A stretch of 64,000 bases of DNA from Terriglobus sp. TAA 43 (GCF_000800015.1 NZ_JUGR01000001.1:310001-374000), one strand, 5' to 3'. Positions 19,101-27,900 are shown, counted from the stretch's first letter. Translations and numbers: made by a program. Notes: generated by a model from the sequence alone, not told the origin.

Positions 19101-19467
19101 TCTGGGTGGCTTCAATGATGTGCAGCGGCCCAATCAAACGGCGGACCCGATGCTGCCTCGCGACAAGCGCTTAATGTCGAAATGGTTTAACACGGCTGCC
19201 TTCACTGCGTCATCGGCCTTGCAGACGGGTAATGCCCCACGGTTTCCGTTTCATGGTCCTGGAATGGAGAACTGGGATCAGGCTGTGATGCGTACATTCC
19301 CCATCTACGAGCGTGTATCGATGCAGTTTCGCGCAGAGTTCTTCAACTCGCTCAACCATACAAACTTCAAGGCTCCGAGCAGTCAGATCGGAAATAAGAG
19401 CTACGGTGTGGTGACCTCTTCACTTGATCCACGCATCATTGAATTCGCTGGAAAGATCCAGTTCTAA
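16150..19467 (+). CDS. Oar-like TonB-dependent outer-membrane receptor
   Basis: This is a 1105-residue exported protein (MLKRVLLFLVLLFAGDVSRMHA signal). Residues 25-120 form a carboxypeptidase-regulatory-like beta-sandwich (SIRGRATDATDHAVVGADVI, later GDYTVSFLNEGVYRIEV). A plug domain follows (NEILVDGLPTTNP; AQYGHTGGGVLLLTTNSGS), then a large barrel ending in FNSLNHTNF and a final aromatic strand IIEFAGKIQF. Such receptors import large or scarce ligands across the outer membrane, or anchor surface functions. GGAG eight bases upstream supports the start. The glycerophosphodiesterase gene follows after 37 bases, and the DeoR-type gene is divergent, so a sugar or glycerophospho-compound ligand is plausible. 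Confidence 0.92.
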   Translation: MLKRVLLFLVLLFAGDVSRMHAQTYSASIRGRATDATDHAVVGADVIATNLATNAVVKTKTSQSGDYTVSFLNEGVYRIEVSFEGFKSHVEDNIKLDLNQRLTINVALQPGQVSETVSVNSDSSQLNEISSEIGDVIDKERLNELPVVTGGNGRSPLLLAKLSPGVSSTSSNNSNINNFSLGGGRPVTNEILVDGLPTTNPSDETYTLTPAPEALSEMKVITTPFSAQYGHTGGGVLLLTTNSGSSQIHGSIFDFYRNRVLNGRNYFTPTQSTVKYVQNDPGGTFGAPIPLPWERHNPKTFFFGAYNITLLVQGNSYNAIVPTAEQKGGDFSALLNTSKSLGMNPCDNTPIYQGQIFDPASVVTSGKTTCRKAFANNIIPASRFDSVGKQMVSFFPDPNGSYSGGATNYMVFPSKFHSTAQWITRIDHNFSDRDKGFIRVGGFHPAGNAPANFNNAANNTTSSGWTDTQVAVTETHVFAPNLFNDFRLGFVQEHNYNGEAGGSGASLGLKGVPLDHFPQITSTNYAQLGGSAQAHDRDRSWIYSDALNWQLRAHALTIGGEYRRQMYSSYNPGKTSGTYAFGQTFSAYPGNANTGDAIADVLLGLPTTTGINIANYAYKFNINSASLYLQDDWKVRSNLTLNLGMRWEFNGTYTEDNNQLYTFNPNIVDPGTGRLGATQFAGFNGAPRNFTPNVYTNFLPRVGYAWKPLKNTVFRGGFGIYRLPNIGLVSYQGVATKYGVSTTFSSNDSNITPYYQLSNGVPAYHYNVDANGNANIPTSLTNPTQSVNQVELRSRSAYNENYQIGVQQQFAGGWFLEANYQGSKGIKLPALYNVNQLTPSQYSLTALQSSRPFPQYKGVRALLNQAGSNYQSLQTKLNHRFQNGFVVEVAYTYSKFMDDVDAPDRSNSAPIQNVYNTKAEYGLGGYDIPQRAVGSYYWVLPIGRGGKFLNNVPVLKDIIGGWSTSGIIEFQSGLPITVTQSANNLGGFNDVQRPNQTADPMLPRDKRLMSKWFNTAAFTASSALQTGNAPRFPFHGPGMENWDQAVMRTFPIYERVSMQFRAEFFNSLNHTNFKAPSSQIGNKSYGVVTSSLDPRIIEFAGKIQF

Positions 19468-19504
19468 TTGCAGCTGAACCAATCAGAAATTCGAGAATCA
19501 ACTT

Positions 19505-20338
19505 ATGAAGCGATCCATTTCAATACCTGTACTTTCCGTACTGCTCTTGACTGCGTTCTCCGCGCAGGCACAAAAGACGTCTGCTATCTGGCCATCTGTA
19601 ACACCGGCCCCAGGGAAGATCGTTGCCATCTCACACCGTGGGGAACACCTTCATCATCCAGAGAACACGATTGCATCCTTTCAAGCTGCAATCGATGCTG
19701 GCGCTGACTTTTTTGAAGCGGACGTCCAGACAACGTCGGATGGAAAACTTGTACTGATGCATGACAGCAGCGTGAACCGCACAACAACGACAACTGGCCG
19801 CATTAAAGACATGACCTTTGATCAGGTTCGTGCGCTTGATGCGGGAGCAAAATTTTCATCAGCATTCGCAGGAACAAAAGTACCTACGCTGGATGAAGCT
19901 TTCGATCTGGCGCATGGCAAGATCAACGTCTACGTCGATACCAAAAATGCAGACGCGAAACTCTTAATCGATACGATCGTCCGACATGATATGCAGGATC
20001 ACGTTGTTATCTACGGCAATCCATTTTTCCTTTACGAGGTTCAGAAAATGCGGCCGGATTTGCGAGTGATGCCGGAGGCATACAGTCCGGATATCAGCAA
20101 GCTTCTGACGCGGGGCATGCCTCTAAAAGTGCTTGCTTTCAGTGCCTCCGATTTCAACGACGAAACAATCCAGGTGGCGAAGAAGGCGAATACTTTGATC
20201 TACGTGGATCGCATGGGCTCCACAGATGGTCCAGAAGGCTGGCAAGCTGCAATCGATAGGGGGGCAAACGGAATACAAACTGATAGGCCTGCAGAACTGG
20301 TTGGGTATCTAAGGGAACATCAAATAGCCAGCCACTAA
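19505..20338 (+). CDS. Exported glycerophosphodiester phosphodiesterase
   Basis: This is a 277-residue protein with a signal peptide (MKRSISIPVLSVLLLTAFSAQA). The GDPD signature is clear: SHRGEHLHHPENTIASF, then FFEADVQTTSDGKLVLMHD (the two catalytic histidines and the Glu-x-Asp metal ligands). The C-terminus GANGIQTDRPAELVGYL closes the TIM barrel. It hydrolyses glycerophosphodiesters to glycerol-3-phosphate and an alcohol in the periplasm. It follows the TonB receptor in the same operon, so the receptor may bring in its substrate. Confidence 0.93.
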   Translation: MKRSISIPVLSVLLLTAFSAQAQKTSAIWPSVTPAPGKIVAISHRGEHLHHPENTIASFQAAIDAGADFFEADVQTTSDGKLVLMHDSSVNRTTTTTGRIKDMTFDQVRALDAGAKFSSAFAGTKVPTLDEAFDLAHGKINVYVDTKNADAKLLIDTIVRHDMQDHVVIYGNPFFLYEVQKMRPDLRVMPEAYSPDISKLLTRGMPLKVLAFSASDFNDETIQVAKKANTLIYVDRMGSTDGPEGWQAAIDRGANGIQTDRPAELVGYLREHQIASH

Positions 20339-20378
20339 ATTCCGATCGTGACAAGTCTGATCCTATTTAGTACGCAAA

Positions 20379-20411
20379 GAAGACATGCGTGGTGGCAACG
20401 CGCATGTCTTC
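20379..20411 (+). terminator. Strong hairpin after the glycerophosphodiesterase gene
   Basis: GAAGACATGCG pairs perfectly with CGCATGTCTTC across an 11-base loop, 40 bases after the stop codon. There is no T-tract directly after it, so it may be a stability hairpin or an imperfect terminator. Confidence 0.55.
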
Positions 20412-20894
20412 CTGTCGATTGGGAGTGCTTTCAATCTCTCCGTAGCCACGTTGCTGTCGGTGCTCTGCCATTGGACGGCATATTGTTCGTCTCAGAAAAG
20501 CAACCGTTTCGCGATCTTTTTCTGGTCTTCGTATGCCTCTTGAATATTGTTCCCCTCTGTCTTTGCAGAGAGGTACCCGCCGCCCAATACTATGTCCACA
20601 CATCGGGCTCGCACCGTCGCTATGAACTGCGCGAACATCGGAGATATGGCATAGCGCACCAATTCCATTGTCGCGGAACTGCACAACATCACCAATGAGC
20701 CATTTACTTTCGTGGATGATGAGCGCGGATCGCGCAACGAGGATTCCATCTCGCCTATAGATGGCGCAGGCGGCTCGTTTGGCGGAGCAGGCCATGCGCA
20801 ATGCGCGGCCTATATCTATTTCTCTAACACTCCCGTGACAGAGCGGATCATGCCATCACCAAACGAATGTCGCACGTCCGTGTCCTACGGGTGG
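20412..20894. other. Non-coding or decayed stretch
   Basis: Several overlapping short frames exist on both strands (for example minus-strand frames of 85 and 144 codons), but none shows a recognisable motif, signal or ribosome binding site. It adjoins clear pseudogene debris and is probably decayed sequence as well. Confidence 0.4.
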
Positions 20895-21312
20895 CTATGG
20901 TAGCCCGACTCGATGTACCAAGCCAGCGAATCGGGGATCACTACGGATTGGGTCAAAGTATGGATGGCTCTTAAGGAACTGGACGATATCCGATTTCTCT
21001 CTGCAAGCCTGCTCCTGCAGAGACCGTTCCGAGCATCGTGTAAGCCTCGGCCAGCCCCAGGTAGGCTGGTGCAAAGGCTCCATCTCTGTGGAGAGCGCCT
21101 TCGAAAAGAGGAATGCTCTGCTCAAGTTGAGCTCTATTGCCCTGCGCTAAAACAAGCCGACCTTTCAGATAGCTCTCGTAGACTTCAGGCGCAACGGGTT
21201 TTACTGGAGTGAGTCGTGAGCGTTCGTCTCCTGTCAGTGTCACTTGCACCTTTTTGGCGATGGATTGCGCGGTTTGGGGCTTGCCGTCGCACGAAATCTC
21301 TTCGAGTTGCAT
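20895..21312 (-). pseudogene. Remnant of a TPR-type signalling/regulatory protein
   Basis: Two minus-strand pieces in different frames match one protein type. The first (from about 21250) reads IAKKVQVTLTGDERSRL, then PEVYESYLKGR and APAYLGLAEAYTMLG. The second ends in FLKSHPYFDPIRSDPRFAGL and a final HRVGLP. In intact acidobacterial proteins of this kind (winged-helix or kinase domain followed by TPR repeats), these two blocks are separated by several hundred residues. Here only about 130 bases lie between them, and the frame changes. The N-terminal domain and most of the repeats have been lost. The upstream edge abuts a histidine-kinase fragment on the other strand. Confidence 0.6.
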
Positions 21313-21426
21313 GGTGGAAGCATCTCGGGGAAAAGTGAGCTAGGCAACGGCTCCAGTGTCCTTGTGCGGTTCGATGCATGCGGTGCCCAAGCTCCCGCAA
21401 GAGGCCTGAACTTCTCAAACGTGTAA
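21244..21426 (+). pseudogene. Remnant of a histidine kinase ATPase domain
   Basis: A 60-codon plus-strand frame reads GLGLAVARNLFELHGGSISG followed by NGSSVLVRF. This is the G2 box and last strand of a HATPase_c domain (consensus GLGLAxxxxLxxxHGG, then GxGSxFxxxLP). Nothing of the rest of a kinase is visible on either side. The fragment begins where the minus-strand TPR-protein remnant loses homology, around 21255, so a rearrangement joined two gene ends. Confidence 0.55.
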
Positions 21427-21589
21427 GTCATCGGTACGACACGTCGATATGCCAACGTGTCCGATCGTGGATCGGATCAACCTGAAGATCTGCTGAGAAC
21501 GGATTGCCTGATCGTTGACTCCTGATTAACGAAGTTCCTGGAAGAACTCGCTAGGCTCAGGTTATCGAGATATTGGTTAGGAAACCTCA

Positions 21590-23056
21590 ATGACCTCCAG
21601 GTTCTGTTCAATCGCTGGGCTCGCAGTCGTTTGTGTTCATGCGTTGTTTGCTCAAGGTTCTACGAAGGATACGGCCACTCCAGTCCAGCACATTCGCGAA
21701 TTGAAGCTGCCCGCATCGATCAATGGGAACTTTGACCACTTAGCCGTCGACGTAAAGCGGAGCCGCCTATTCATCACTGCGGAAGATGCGAAAAAGGTCC
21801 TAATCCTCGATCTGAAAAGTGGCGCTGTGGCAGGAAGCATCCCATCGCCACGTCCCCATGACGTGCTGTTTCGTCCGGACACCGACCGCTTGTATGTCAC
21901 TGATGGCGGAGAGGGGTCACTGAGCATTTACGACGGGGAAAGTTACAAACTCATCAAGCGGATCGGCCTCGAAAAGGATGCCGACGCAGTGGGCTTTGAC
22001 CCGTCCCGTAAGTTCATGTACATCGTGAACGGCGGAGGCGACGTTGGTCAGAAATTCTCGTTGCTCAGCATCGTCGATACGGTGAAGGCAGAGAAAGTGC
22101 AAGACCTCCAGATCAATGGCGACACGCTCGAGGCGATGTCCCTTGATGCCTATCGGCCACGCATCTACGTCAATGACAAAGCGACCAATGAAGTTGTTGT
22201 GCTCGATCGCTTTCGAAATGTGGAAGTTGCACGTTGGCCTCTCAACGCCTGCAAGACAAATGTTGCCATGGCACTCGATGAATCTCGTCAGCGATTGTTT
22301 GTTGGATGCCTGAGTGGGAACGTCGCAGTACTGGACACCAATACGGGTAAGCAGGTTACGAATCTCTCGATACATGCCGGGGTCGACGATCTGATCTACG
22401 AAGCGTCAACGCGTCGACTCTACGCAAGCGCCGATGGCTCGCTGGATATCTACGATCAGATTGATCTCGATCACTATCAGAACCGTGGAGCCCAGCCGAC
22501 AGGTGCGAAAGCCCGCACTGCTTATCTGTCGACAGAGTTAAATCAACTCTTTGTCGCTGTCCCTAAGAGCGAGACGTCGGGGCCACACATTCTTGTACTA
22601 CAGCCGACGAACACTCTTCCGGCACGTTCGCCCCTGGCAGACCTGAAAGAACCGGTGAATGCTCCTGTGGCGGAACAGATTGTTCTGAAAGAGTTATCAG
22701 CTCATCAAATGCTGCGTCGCATGGGATTGCATGTCATCCCACCTGGGCAGAAGACCATGATTCTGATTGCGAATGGAAATGAGACACGCCTTGGTATCCA
22801 TACATCGCCTGGCGATTTTGCTGCGGTGAAAGACGGCGGTATCTATGGTCCACGTATCGACGACGGTCAGTTCTACAACATGAAGATGTCGATGTTCGAT
22901 GCGCAGCACCGCAACATTGGAATCCTGGTCATGGAGATCCCTTGCACGGCCGCGGCGAATGAAAAGGAAGCCGCGGCGCAAGCGGACAGTATCCGAGCTG
23001 AGGTCGCATCTCAAATTCCTGACTTGCAATCTTTGTTCGCGACGTCATCCAGATAA
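21590..23056 (+). CDS. Exported YncE-like beta-propeller protein with C-terminal extension
   Basis: This is a 488-residue protein with an N-terminal signal (ending near HALFAQG). About seven propeller repeats follow, each like HLAVDVKRSRLFITAEDAKK or RLYVTDGGEGSLSIYDGES, the YncE/lactonase-like pattern. Residues from about 350 onward form a separate alpha/beta domain (NIGILVMEIPCTAAANEKEA) that I do not recognise. Such propellers are usually binding scaffolds or lactonases in the periplasm. It is the first gene of a unit with a TonB receptor and a second propeller protein whose first repeat is nearly the same (FDHxAVDVKRxxLFxxAE), which suggests a joint role in handling one imported ligand. 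Confidence 0.8.
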   Translation: MTSRFCSIAGLAVVCVHALFAQGSTKDTATPVQHIRELKLPASINGNFDHLAVDVKRSRLFITAEDAKKVLILDLKSGAVAGSIPSPRPHDVLFRPDTDRLYVTDGGEGSLSIYDGESYKLIKRIGLEKDADAVGFDPSRKFMYIVNGGGDVGQKFSLLSIVDTVKAEKVQDLQINGDTLEAMSLDAYRPRIYVNDKATNEVVVLDRFRNVEVARWPLNACKTNVAMALDESRQRLFVGCLSGNVAVLDTNTGKQVTNLSIHAGVDDLIYEASTRRLYASADGSLDIYDQIDLDHYQNRGAQPTGAKARTAYLSTELNQLFVAVPKSETSGPHILVLQPTNTLPARSPLADLKEPVNAPVAEQIVLKELSAHQMLRRMGLHVIPPGQKTMILIANGNETRLGIHTSPGDFAAVKDGGIYGPRIDDGQFYNMKMSMFDAQHRNIGILVMEIPCTAAANEKEAAAQADSIRAEVASQIPDLQSLFATSSR

Positions 23057-23143
23057 CTCATTGAAATCCGCACTCATGCCACAGGCTTCTCAGCCTGCAT
23101 AACCTGTCGTTTTTCACAAGCCATCGCCTCGAGGGAGAGGTCT

Positions 23144-26100
23144 ATGTTTCCGAAATCTTCATACAGCGCAGTTGCCCTCAGTGCAGTGCTCCTCGCTCCA
23201 ATCAGCATGGTTGGGCAGATCGATCGAGCAGAACTGAACGGCACGATCACCGATTCCACCGGGGCCGCAGTGTCACAGGCGAAAGTGACGATCACGCAAG
23301 AAGGGACCAATCAAACACGACAGACGGTTACCAATGCACACGGTCAGTATGTCGTGTCGTCGTTGCCGATCGGACGCTTCACCGTCGTCTTTCAGGGAAC
23401 GGGGTTCCAAGACTTACGTGTGGCTGACCTCGACCTTCATTCGGGAGACATCCGTACAGTCAATGGAACGATGCAGATCGGTACGGTTTCGGAGGTTATT
23501 GCCGTCGAAGCTGATCGCGACGGCGCACAACTCAACAAGAGCGATGCGACCTTGGGCGATACAGTGCAGTCGGTGCAGGTCTCCCGTCTCCCATTGAATG
23601 GCCGCAATCTTACCAACCTGGAACTTTTAGCCCCGGGTGCTATCGACTCGGGATCGGGCGCACAGTCCTCCATTCGCTTTGCGGGCAATGGAACCGACGA
23701 TAATAACTTTCGGCTTGATGGTGTGGACGCAAGCGGCATCTTCCATGCTTCATTGAAGTCTGCTCTGCGCCTGCAATTTTCCACGGAAGCGGTCGCGGAG
23801 TTCAAAGTCGACTCGGGCGGCTATGGTGCGGACACAGGAGGTTCTGCTGGAGCCCAGGTAAGCCTCATTTCGAAGACGGGCACGGATGCTTTTCACGGCA
23901 GTGCATTCGACTATTTCCGTAACAATTACTTCGATGCAGCCGGTCCGTTTAAGTCATCGACGAAACGGCCAGTCTTCCAGCTGAATCAGTATGGCGCCAA
24001 TATTGGCGGTCCTATCATCAAAGATCGCACCTTCTTCTTCGCCAACTATGAAGGCTTTCAACAGCACCTAGGTGGCGTTCCTCAAACAGGACTCGTACCC
24101 AGTCCGGCCTTTCGCGCGGCTGTTGCATCAGCACAGCCTTCATTAGCGGCTGTGGTCAACGCCTATCCCGCAGGTATGGCCCCAACGTCCGATCCGAACG
24201 TGTTCACGTATATCGGAGTTGTCCCGAGCCCGAACAGCGAAAACGCGGGGACGATTCGAATCGACCATCGGTTCACTGACAACGATTCTGCCTATGCTCG
24301 TTACAACATCGACGACGGTGCCTCAACGAGCGCGTTGAATGCCCTCTCTCAGGCAGTCAATGTAAAATCGCGGCTCCAGAACTTTGTCCTCGAAGAGTCG
24401 CACATCATCAGTCCCCGTGCCATTAATGAAGTGCAATTCGGCTTCAATCGCAACGTCTACATCCAGTCACAAAAAACCGGGCTTCCTTTTAACTTTTCTA
24501 TCACCGGCCTCACATCCCTCAATGAGAACTACAGCAAAGAGCAAGTCGGCCAATCCGAATCCGTGAATGAAACGGTGACCTGGACGAAAGCGAGCCACAC
24601 GTTGAAGTTTGGCGCTGAAATTGAGTTCATCCTCTTCAACGAACAGAATTCCGTTGATGGCACGGCATCGTTTCTGAGTCTGAGTGCATTTCAGGCCAAC
24701 CAGCTCAATACCTTCCAAACGACGGCCGCACTGCCGGACAAAGGGATGCATAAGATTCATGTGGCTGGCTATGCGCAGGATCAATGGAAGGCAACCCGTG
24801 CCCTCACCGTAAGCTATGGTCTGCGGTACAACTATTTCTCACCATTTCATGAAGTGCATGACAGTGCCATTGCGTTTGATATCGCGGAGTGTGGTGGCTA
24901 CTGCAGTTTCGGTGGGCTTTTCTACCATCCGAATTATCTGAGCTTCGACCCACGCGCATCGGTTGCGTACGCGCCCGATGCGTTAAAAGGGAATACTGTC
25001 TTTCGCGCCGGTTTTGGAGTCTATCACGGCGAGGTACAGCTTGGTGATGAGGACAGCCCTGCTGTTAACAATGAACCATCGACCTTGTTGACCAGCGGTG
25101 TTCAATCGAACGGTACGTTTGTTCAGTATTCGTATCCTGTCGATCCAGCCCTCACGCCTTCGACAGGACTGGCGCTGACGCCGCGCTCGATGGCGCTACA
25201 TCATCCAGACTCCTATGTTGAGCAATGGACAGCGTCTGTGCAGCAAGCATTTTCCGGGCAGACCGCGCTGACCTTAACTTATCTGGGATCCCACGGTGTG
25301 CATCTGTTTCGCAGAAGCTACACCAACCTGATCGATCCAACTACTAACAAGCGCCCGTTACCGCAATTCCCGAGCCAAATTGATACTAAGTACAACCAGG
25401 GAATGTCGACATTCAATGCCTTCGTCGCAAGCCTGTCACGTCGTTTTCACAACGGCCTCTTTTTTGGTGGCCACTACATGTACTCTCACGCGCTCAATGA
25501 CGGCTCGGTCGGCGCCGGTGACGGCGACGCCGCTCAGAATCTGTCCTGCTTCCGATGTGAATATGCGAGCAGCGATTTTGATGCACGCAACAGTGGCAAT
25601 GTGAGCGCAGTGTACGATCTTCCCTTCGGTCGCGGCAGGACATATCTCAATAGCACAAGCAAGGCGATGGACCTGCTTGTTGGCGGTTGGTCGATCAATA
25701 CGCTCTATTTCGCCCGCGCAGGATTTCCGCTTAACGTTACGCTTTCGCGTGCTGCAAGCGAGCTGCCTGACGGCAACAACCAAAGCCAACGTCCCAATCG
25801 CGTTCTCGGCGTGCCGTTGTACCTGCCCAACCGCAGCACTACTCAGTGGATCAATCCGGCTGCATTCGCCTTGCCTGCTGTTGGAAGCTGGGGAAGCGCA
25901 GGGCGCAACATTGCAAATGGTCCCGCTCTCTGGCAGAACGACACTGCAATCGAGAAGTCATTCCATGCAACCGAGAAGAGCAACATTCTTTTTCGGGCCG
26001 AAGCCTTCAACATGTTCAATCGCGCTCAGTACGCGAGCCCATCTGCGGCCCTAAGTGTGGTGACTACAGGTGGAGTGCGGGCGTTGAGCGTGCCCAAGAG

Positions 26101-26194
26101 CTTCGGCTTGATTACCTCTCCCGTCAACTCAGCAGGGCTAGTCGGCTCCGGTACGCCGCGTGTTCTCGAGTTCTCCCTCCGCCTCAACTATTAA
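23144..26194 (+). CDS. Oar-like TonB-dependent outer-membrane receptor
   Basis: This 1016-residue protein has the same architecture as the receptor at 16150: a signal peptide, a carboxypeptidase-regulatory-like domain (LNGTITDSTGAAVSQAKVTI), a plug (FRLDGVDASGIFHASLKS; TGGSAGAQVSLISKTGTDAF) and a long beta-barrel ending in RVLEFSLRLNY. GAGGGAGAGG just upstream is a strong ribosome binding site. It lies 87 bases after one propeller gene and 17 bases before another, so the three are an operon. The ligand is unknown. Confidence 0.92.
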   Translation: MFPKSSYSAVALSAVLLAPISMVGQIDRAELNGTITDSTGAAVSQAKVTITQEGTNQTRQTVTNAHGQYVVSSLPIGRFTVVFQGTGFQDLRVADLDLHSGDIRTVNGTMQIGTVSEVIAVEADRDGAQLNKSDATLGDTVQSVQVSRLPLNGRNLTNLELLAPGAIDSGSGAQSSIRFAGNGTDDNNFRLDGVDASGIFHASLKSALRLQFSTEAVAEFKVDSGGYGADTGGSAGAQVSLISKTGTDAFHGSAFDYFRNNYFDAAGPFKSSTKRPVFQLNQYGANIGGPIIKDRTFFFANYEGFQQHLGGVPQTGLVPSPAFRAAVASAQPSLAAVVNAYPAGMAPTSDPNVFTYIGVVPSPNSENAGTIRIDHRFTDNDSAYARYNIDDGASTSALNALSQAVNVKSRLQNFVLEESHIISPRAINEVQFGFNRNVYIQSQKTGLPFNFSITGLTSLNENYSKEQVGQSESVNETVTWTKASHTLKFGAEIEFILFNEQNSVDGTASFLSLSAFQANQLNTFQTTAALPDKGMHKIHVAGYAQDQWKATRALTVSYGLRYNYFSPFHEVHDSAIAFDIAECGGYCSFGGLFYHPNYLSFDPRASVAYAPDALKGNTVFRAGFGVYHGEVQLGDEDSPAVNNEPSTLLTSGVQSNGTFVQYSYPVDPALTPSTGLALTPRSMALHHPDSYVEQWTASVQQAFSGQTALTLTYLGSHGVHLFRRSYTNLIDPTTNKRPLPQFPSQIDTKYNQGMSTFNAFVASLSRRFHNGLFFGGHYMYSHALNDGSVGAGDGDAAQNLSCFRCEYASSDFDARNSGNVSAVYDLPFGRGRTYLNSTSKAMDLLVGGWSINTLYFARAGFPLNVTLSRAASELPDGNNQSQRPNRVLGVPLYLPNRSTTQWINPAAFALPAVGSWGSAGRNIANGPALWQNDTAIEKSFHATEKSNILFRAEAFNMFNRAQYASPSAALSVVTTGGVRALSVPKSFGLITSPVNSAGLVGSGTPRVLEFSLRLNY

Positions 26195-26211
26195 GAATCA
26201 GGATTAGTTCA

Positions 26212-27252
26212 ATGAAACTTACACACGCCGTTCTGTCACTTCTTGCACTCAGCACCTGTTTTGTCACGGCACATGCCGCAACAGATAAACAAGAACCCCT
26301 GACGCTGTTGCGCACGACCTACCTCCCGGATGTGGTTGGAGATTTCGATCACTTCGCGGTTGACGTGAAGCGTAACCATCTCTTCGTTGCTGCGGAGGTA
26401 CATAAATCCATCGAGATGTTCGACCTCCGGACGGGAGAACATCTTCGCAGCATCGGAGGGTTCAAGACACCACATTCCATTGCTTTTGCACAAAGCAAAG
26501 ACGAACTGATGATCTGCGATGGAGGCGATTCTTCTCTGGTACTCCTCTCGGGTGATGACTTCCATCGCCTTGATCGCATCCAGTTGGTCGATGGTTCAGC
26601 AACAGGAAAGGGCGACTCTCCGGATGCTGCCTACTTCGATGCAGAGAATCGACTGTATTACATCGGAAATGGGGGAGCTTCCGCGAATCTGCCAGACTCG
26701 GTTATTTCGATCTTCTCTGTCGACGAGAATAAGCTGATCGGTTCGATCTCCATCCCCGGCAATAACGTCGAGAGCATGGTGGCAGACAGCGCTCACAATC
26801 GCCTCTACGTAAACATCCGGGATAAGAAGCAGATCGGTGTTGTTGATTTGAGTGCCCGCAAGGTGATTGATACATGGACCACACCGGACCTGAGCGGCAA
26901 TACGGCGCTCGCGATGGACAAAGAGTCGCAGCATGTCTTTGTTGCAGGCAGAAAGCCTGGCTTGTTCTATGTCTTCGATAACAGTGGGAAAGTCGTGTCA
27001 AAGCAGGACTGTGTCAACATCAACGATGACATGACGTGGGATCCAGTGCTGAAGCGTGTCTATGTCAGCGGAACGCAGGGCTTATCTGTATTCCACCAGG
27101 ACGATCCCAATACGTACACTGCAATCGAAAATATCCCCACCAACGGTGGCAAAACTTCCTACTACGTCCCACAAGTACATCGTTTCTTTGTCATTCACCC
27201 CAAGACGGATGTGGACATTGCTGCTCTACTTGTCTATCGCGTCAATCCGTAG
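26212..27252 (+). CDS. Exported YncE-like beta-propeller protein
   Basis: The start at 26212 (MKLTHAVLSLLALSTCFVTAHA, a clean signal peptide, AGGA upstream) is chosen over a longer frame that only overlaps the receptor gene. The 346-residue protein is made almost entirely of propeller repeats (FDHFAVDVKRNHLFVAAEVH; LMICDGGDSSLVLLSGDD; RLYVNIRDKKQIGVVDL). It lacks the extra C-terminal domain of its paralogue at 21590. It is probably periplasmic and acts with the TonB receptor 17 bases upstream. Confidence 0.82.
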   Translation: MKLTHAVLSLLALSTCFVTAHAATDKQEPLTLLRTTYLPDVVGDFDHFAVDVKRNHLFVAAEVHKSIEMFDLRTGEHLRSIGGFKTPHSIAFAQSKDELMICDGGDSSLVLLSGDDFHRLDRIQLVDGSATGKGDSPDAAYFDAENRLYYIGNGGASANLPDSVISIFSVDENKLIGSISIPGNNVESMVADSAHNRLYVNIRDKKQIGVVDLSARKVIDTWTTPDLSGNTALAMDKESQHVFVAGRKPGLFYVFDNSGKVVSKQDCVNINDDMTWDPVLKRVYVSGTQGLSVFHQDDPNTYTAIENIPTNGGKTSYYVPQVHRFFVIHPKTDVDIAALLVYRVNP

Positions 27253-27259
27253 GTGCTAC

Positions 27260-27560
27260 TTGTCTAGAACGATCAATCTATTCATCGCAGCTTCTTTTCT
27301 GTTTGTTGCACTTTCCTCGCCTACACAACAGCGGGCGGGGAAGGTGCCTTTTTACTTTAGGTCGGAGGAGCTGCGCATGGATCGCATCCTTGCTCCGCCT
27401 CCCACTCTGGGTTCACATAAGGACTTGGCGGAGTTGGGGAATATTCTGGAGTTGCAAGAGGCCCGCGGTACGTAGGATGTGCTTCGCGCAAATCGGGACG
27501 ACAGGGAAGAAGACATGTTCGTCTTCAGCGATGTCATGGGGTCAAACTTCACGGCTATAA
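27260..27560 (+). pseudogene. Broken class A acid phosphatase (PAP2 family)
   Basis: A frame starting at a TTG (27260) gives a signal-like peptide (INLFIAASFLFVALS), then RILAPPPTLGSHKDLAELGN and ELQEARGT. A TAG stop at 27473-27475 follows, and the same frame goes on with ANRDDREEDMFVFSDVMGSN. The PPP...DLAEL...RT...DDxEEDxFxFxxVxG order is that of the N-terminal third of class A non-specific acid phosphatases. The catalytic PAP2 motifs, which would follow, are missing: the sequence switches to a receiver-domain fragment near 27590. So the gene is both nonsense-mutated and truncated. Confidence 0.6.
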
Positions 27561-27594
27561 AAGTTACCTGCCATGGTCCAACTCTCCCAGCGGC

Positions 27595-27817
27595 TTAAGA
27601 AGAGGCGTCGCGGAGCACGGCAGTGACCTCGATCCGTCCATGTCCGGCATGCGAAGGTCGAGGAGTAACGCATCCGGGCGAAGTGACCTTACACTAGCGA
27701 TGCCTTCTGTTCCGTTGAATGCTGAGTGGGCAACAAACCCTTCAATCCTGAGCAACTCTGCAATCCCTCGCATCGCGCGTGATTATCGTCTATGACCAGG
27801 ACGGTGTGGGTATTCAT
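27595..27817 (-). pseudogene. Frameshifted response-regulator receiver fragment
   Basis: From an ATG at 27815-27817 the minus strand reads MNTHTVLVIDDNHA. After a frame change it reads RGIAELLRIEGFVAHSAFNG and DALLLDLRMPDMDG. After a second frame change it reads IEVTAVLRDA and then stops. Joined, this is an ordinary receiver domain (acidic pair IDD, phospho-acceptor Asp in LLLDLRMPDMDG) cut off after about 75 residues. The two frameshifts and the missing C-terminal half show it is dead. Confidence 0.65.
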
Positions 27818-27900
27818 CGCGCCTCGAGTCTACGAAACCTTCCGCGGCGCTGCTATCCCACACTGGTTAGATCGCGTGAAGCGCCCACGAACTCGAATGA

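Noticed and set aside
20367..20801. 144-codon minus-strand frame after the glycerophosphodiesterase
   Set aside because: Covers a hairpin, overlaps other equally plausible frames, and has no recognisable sequence.
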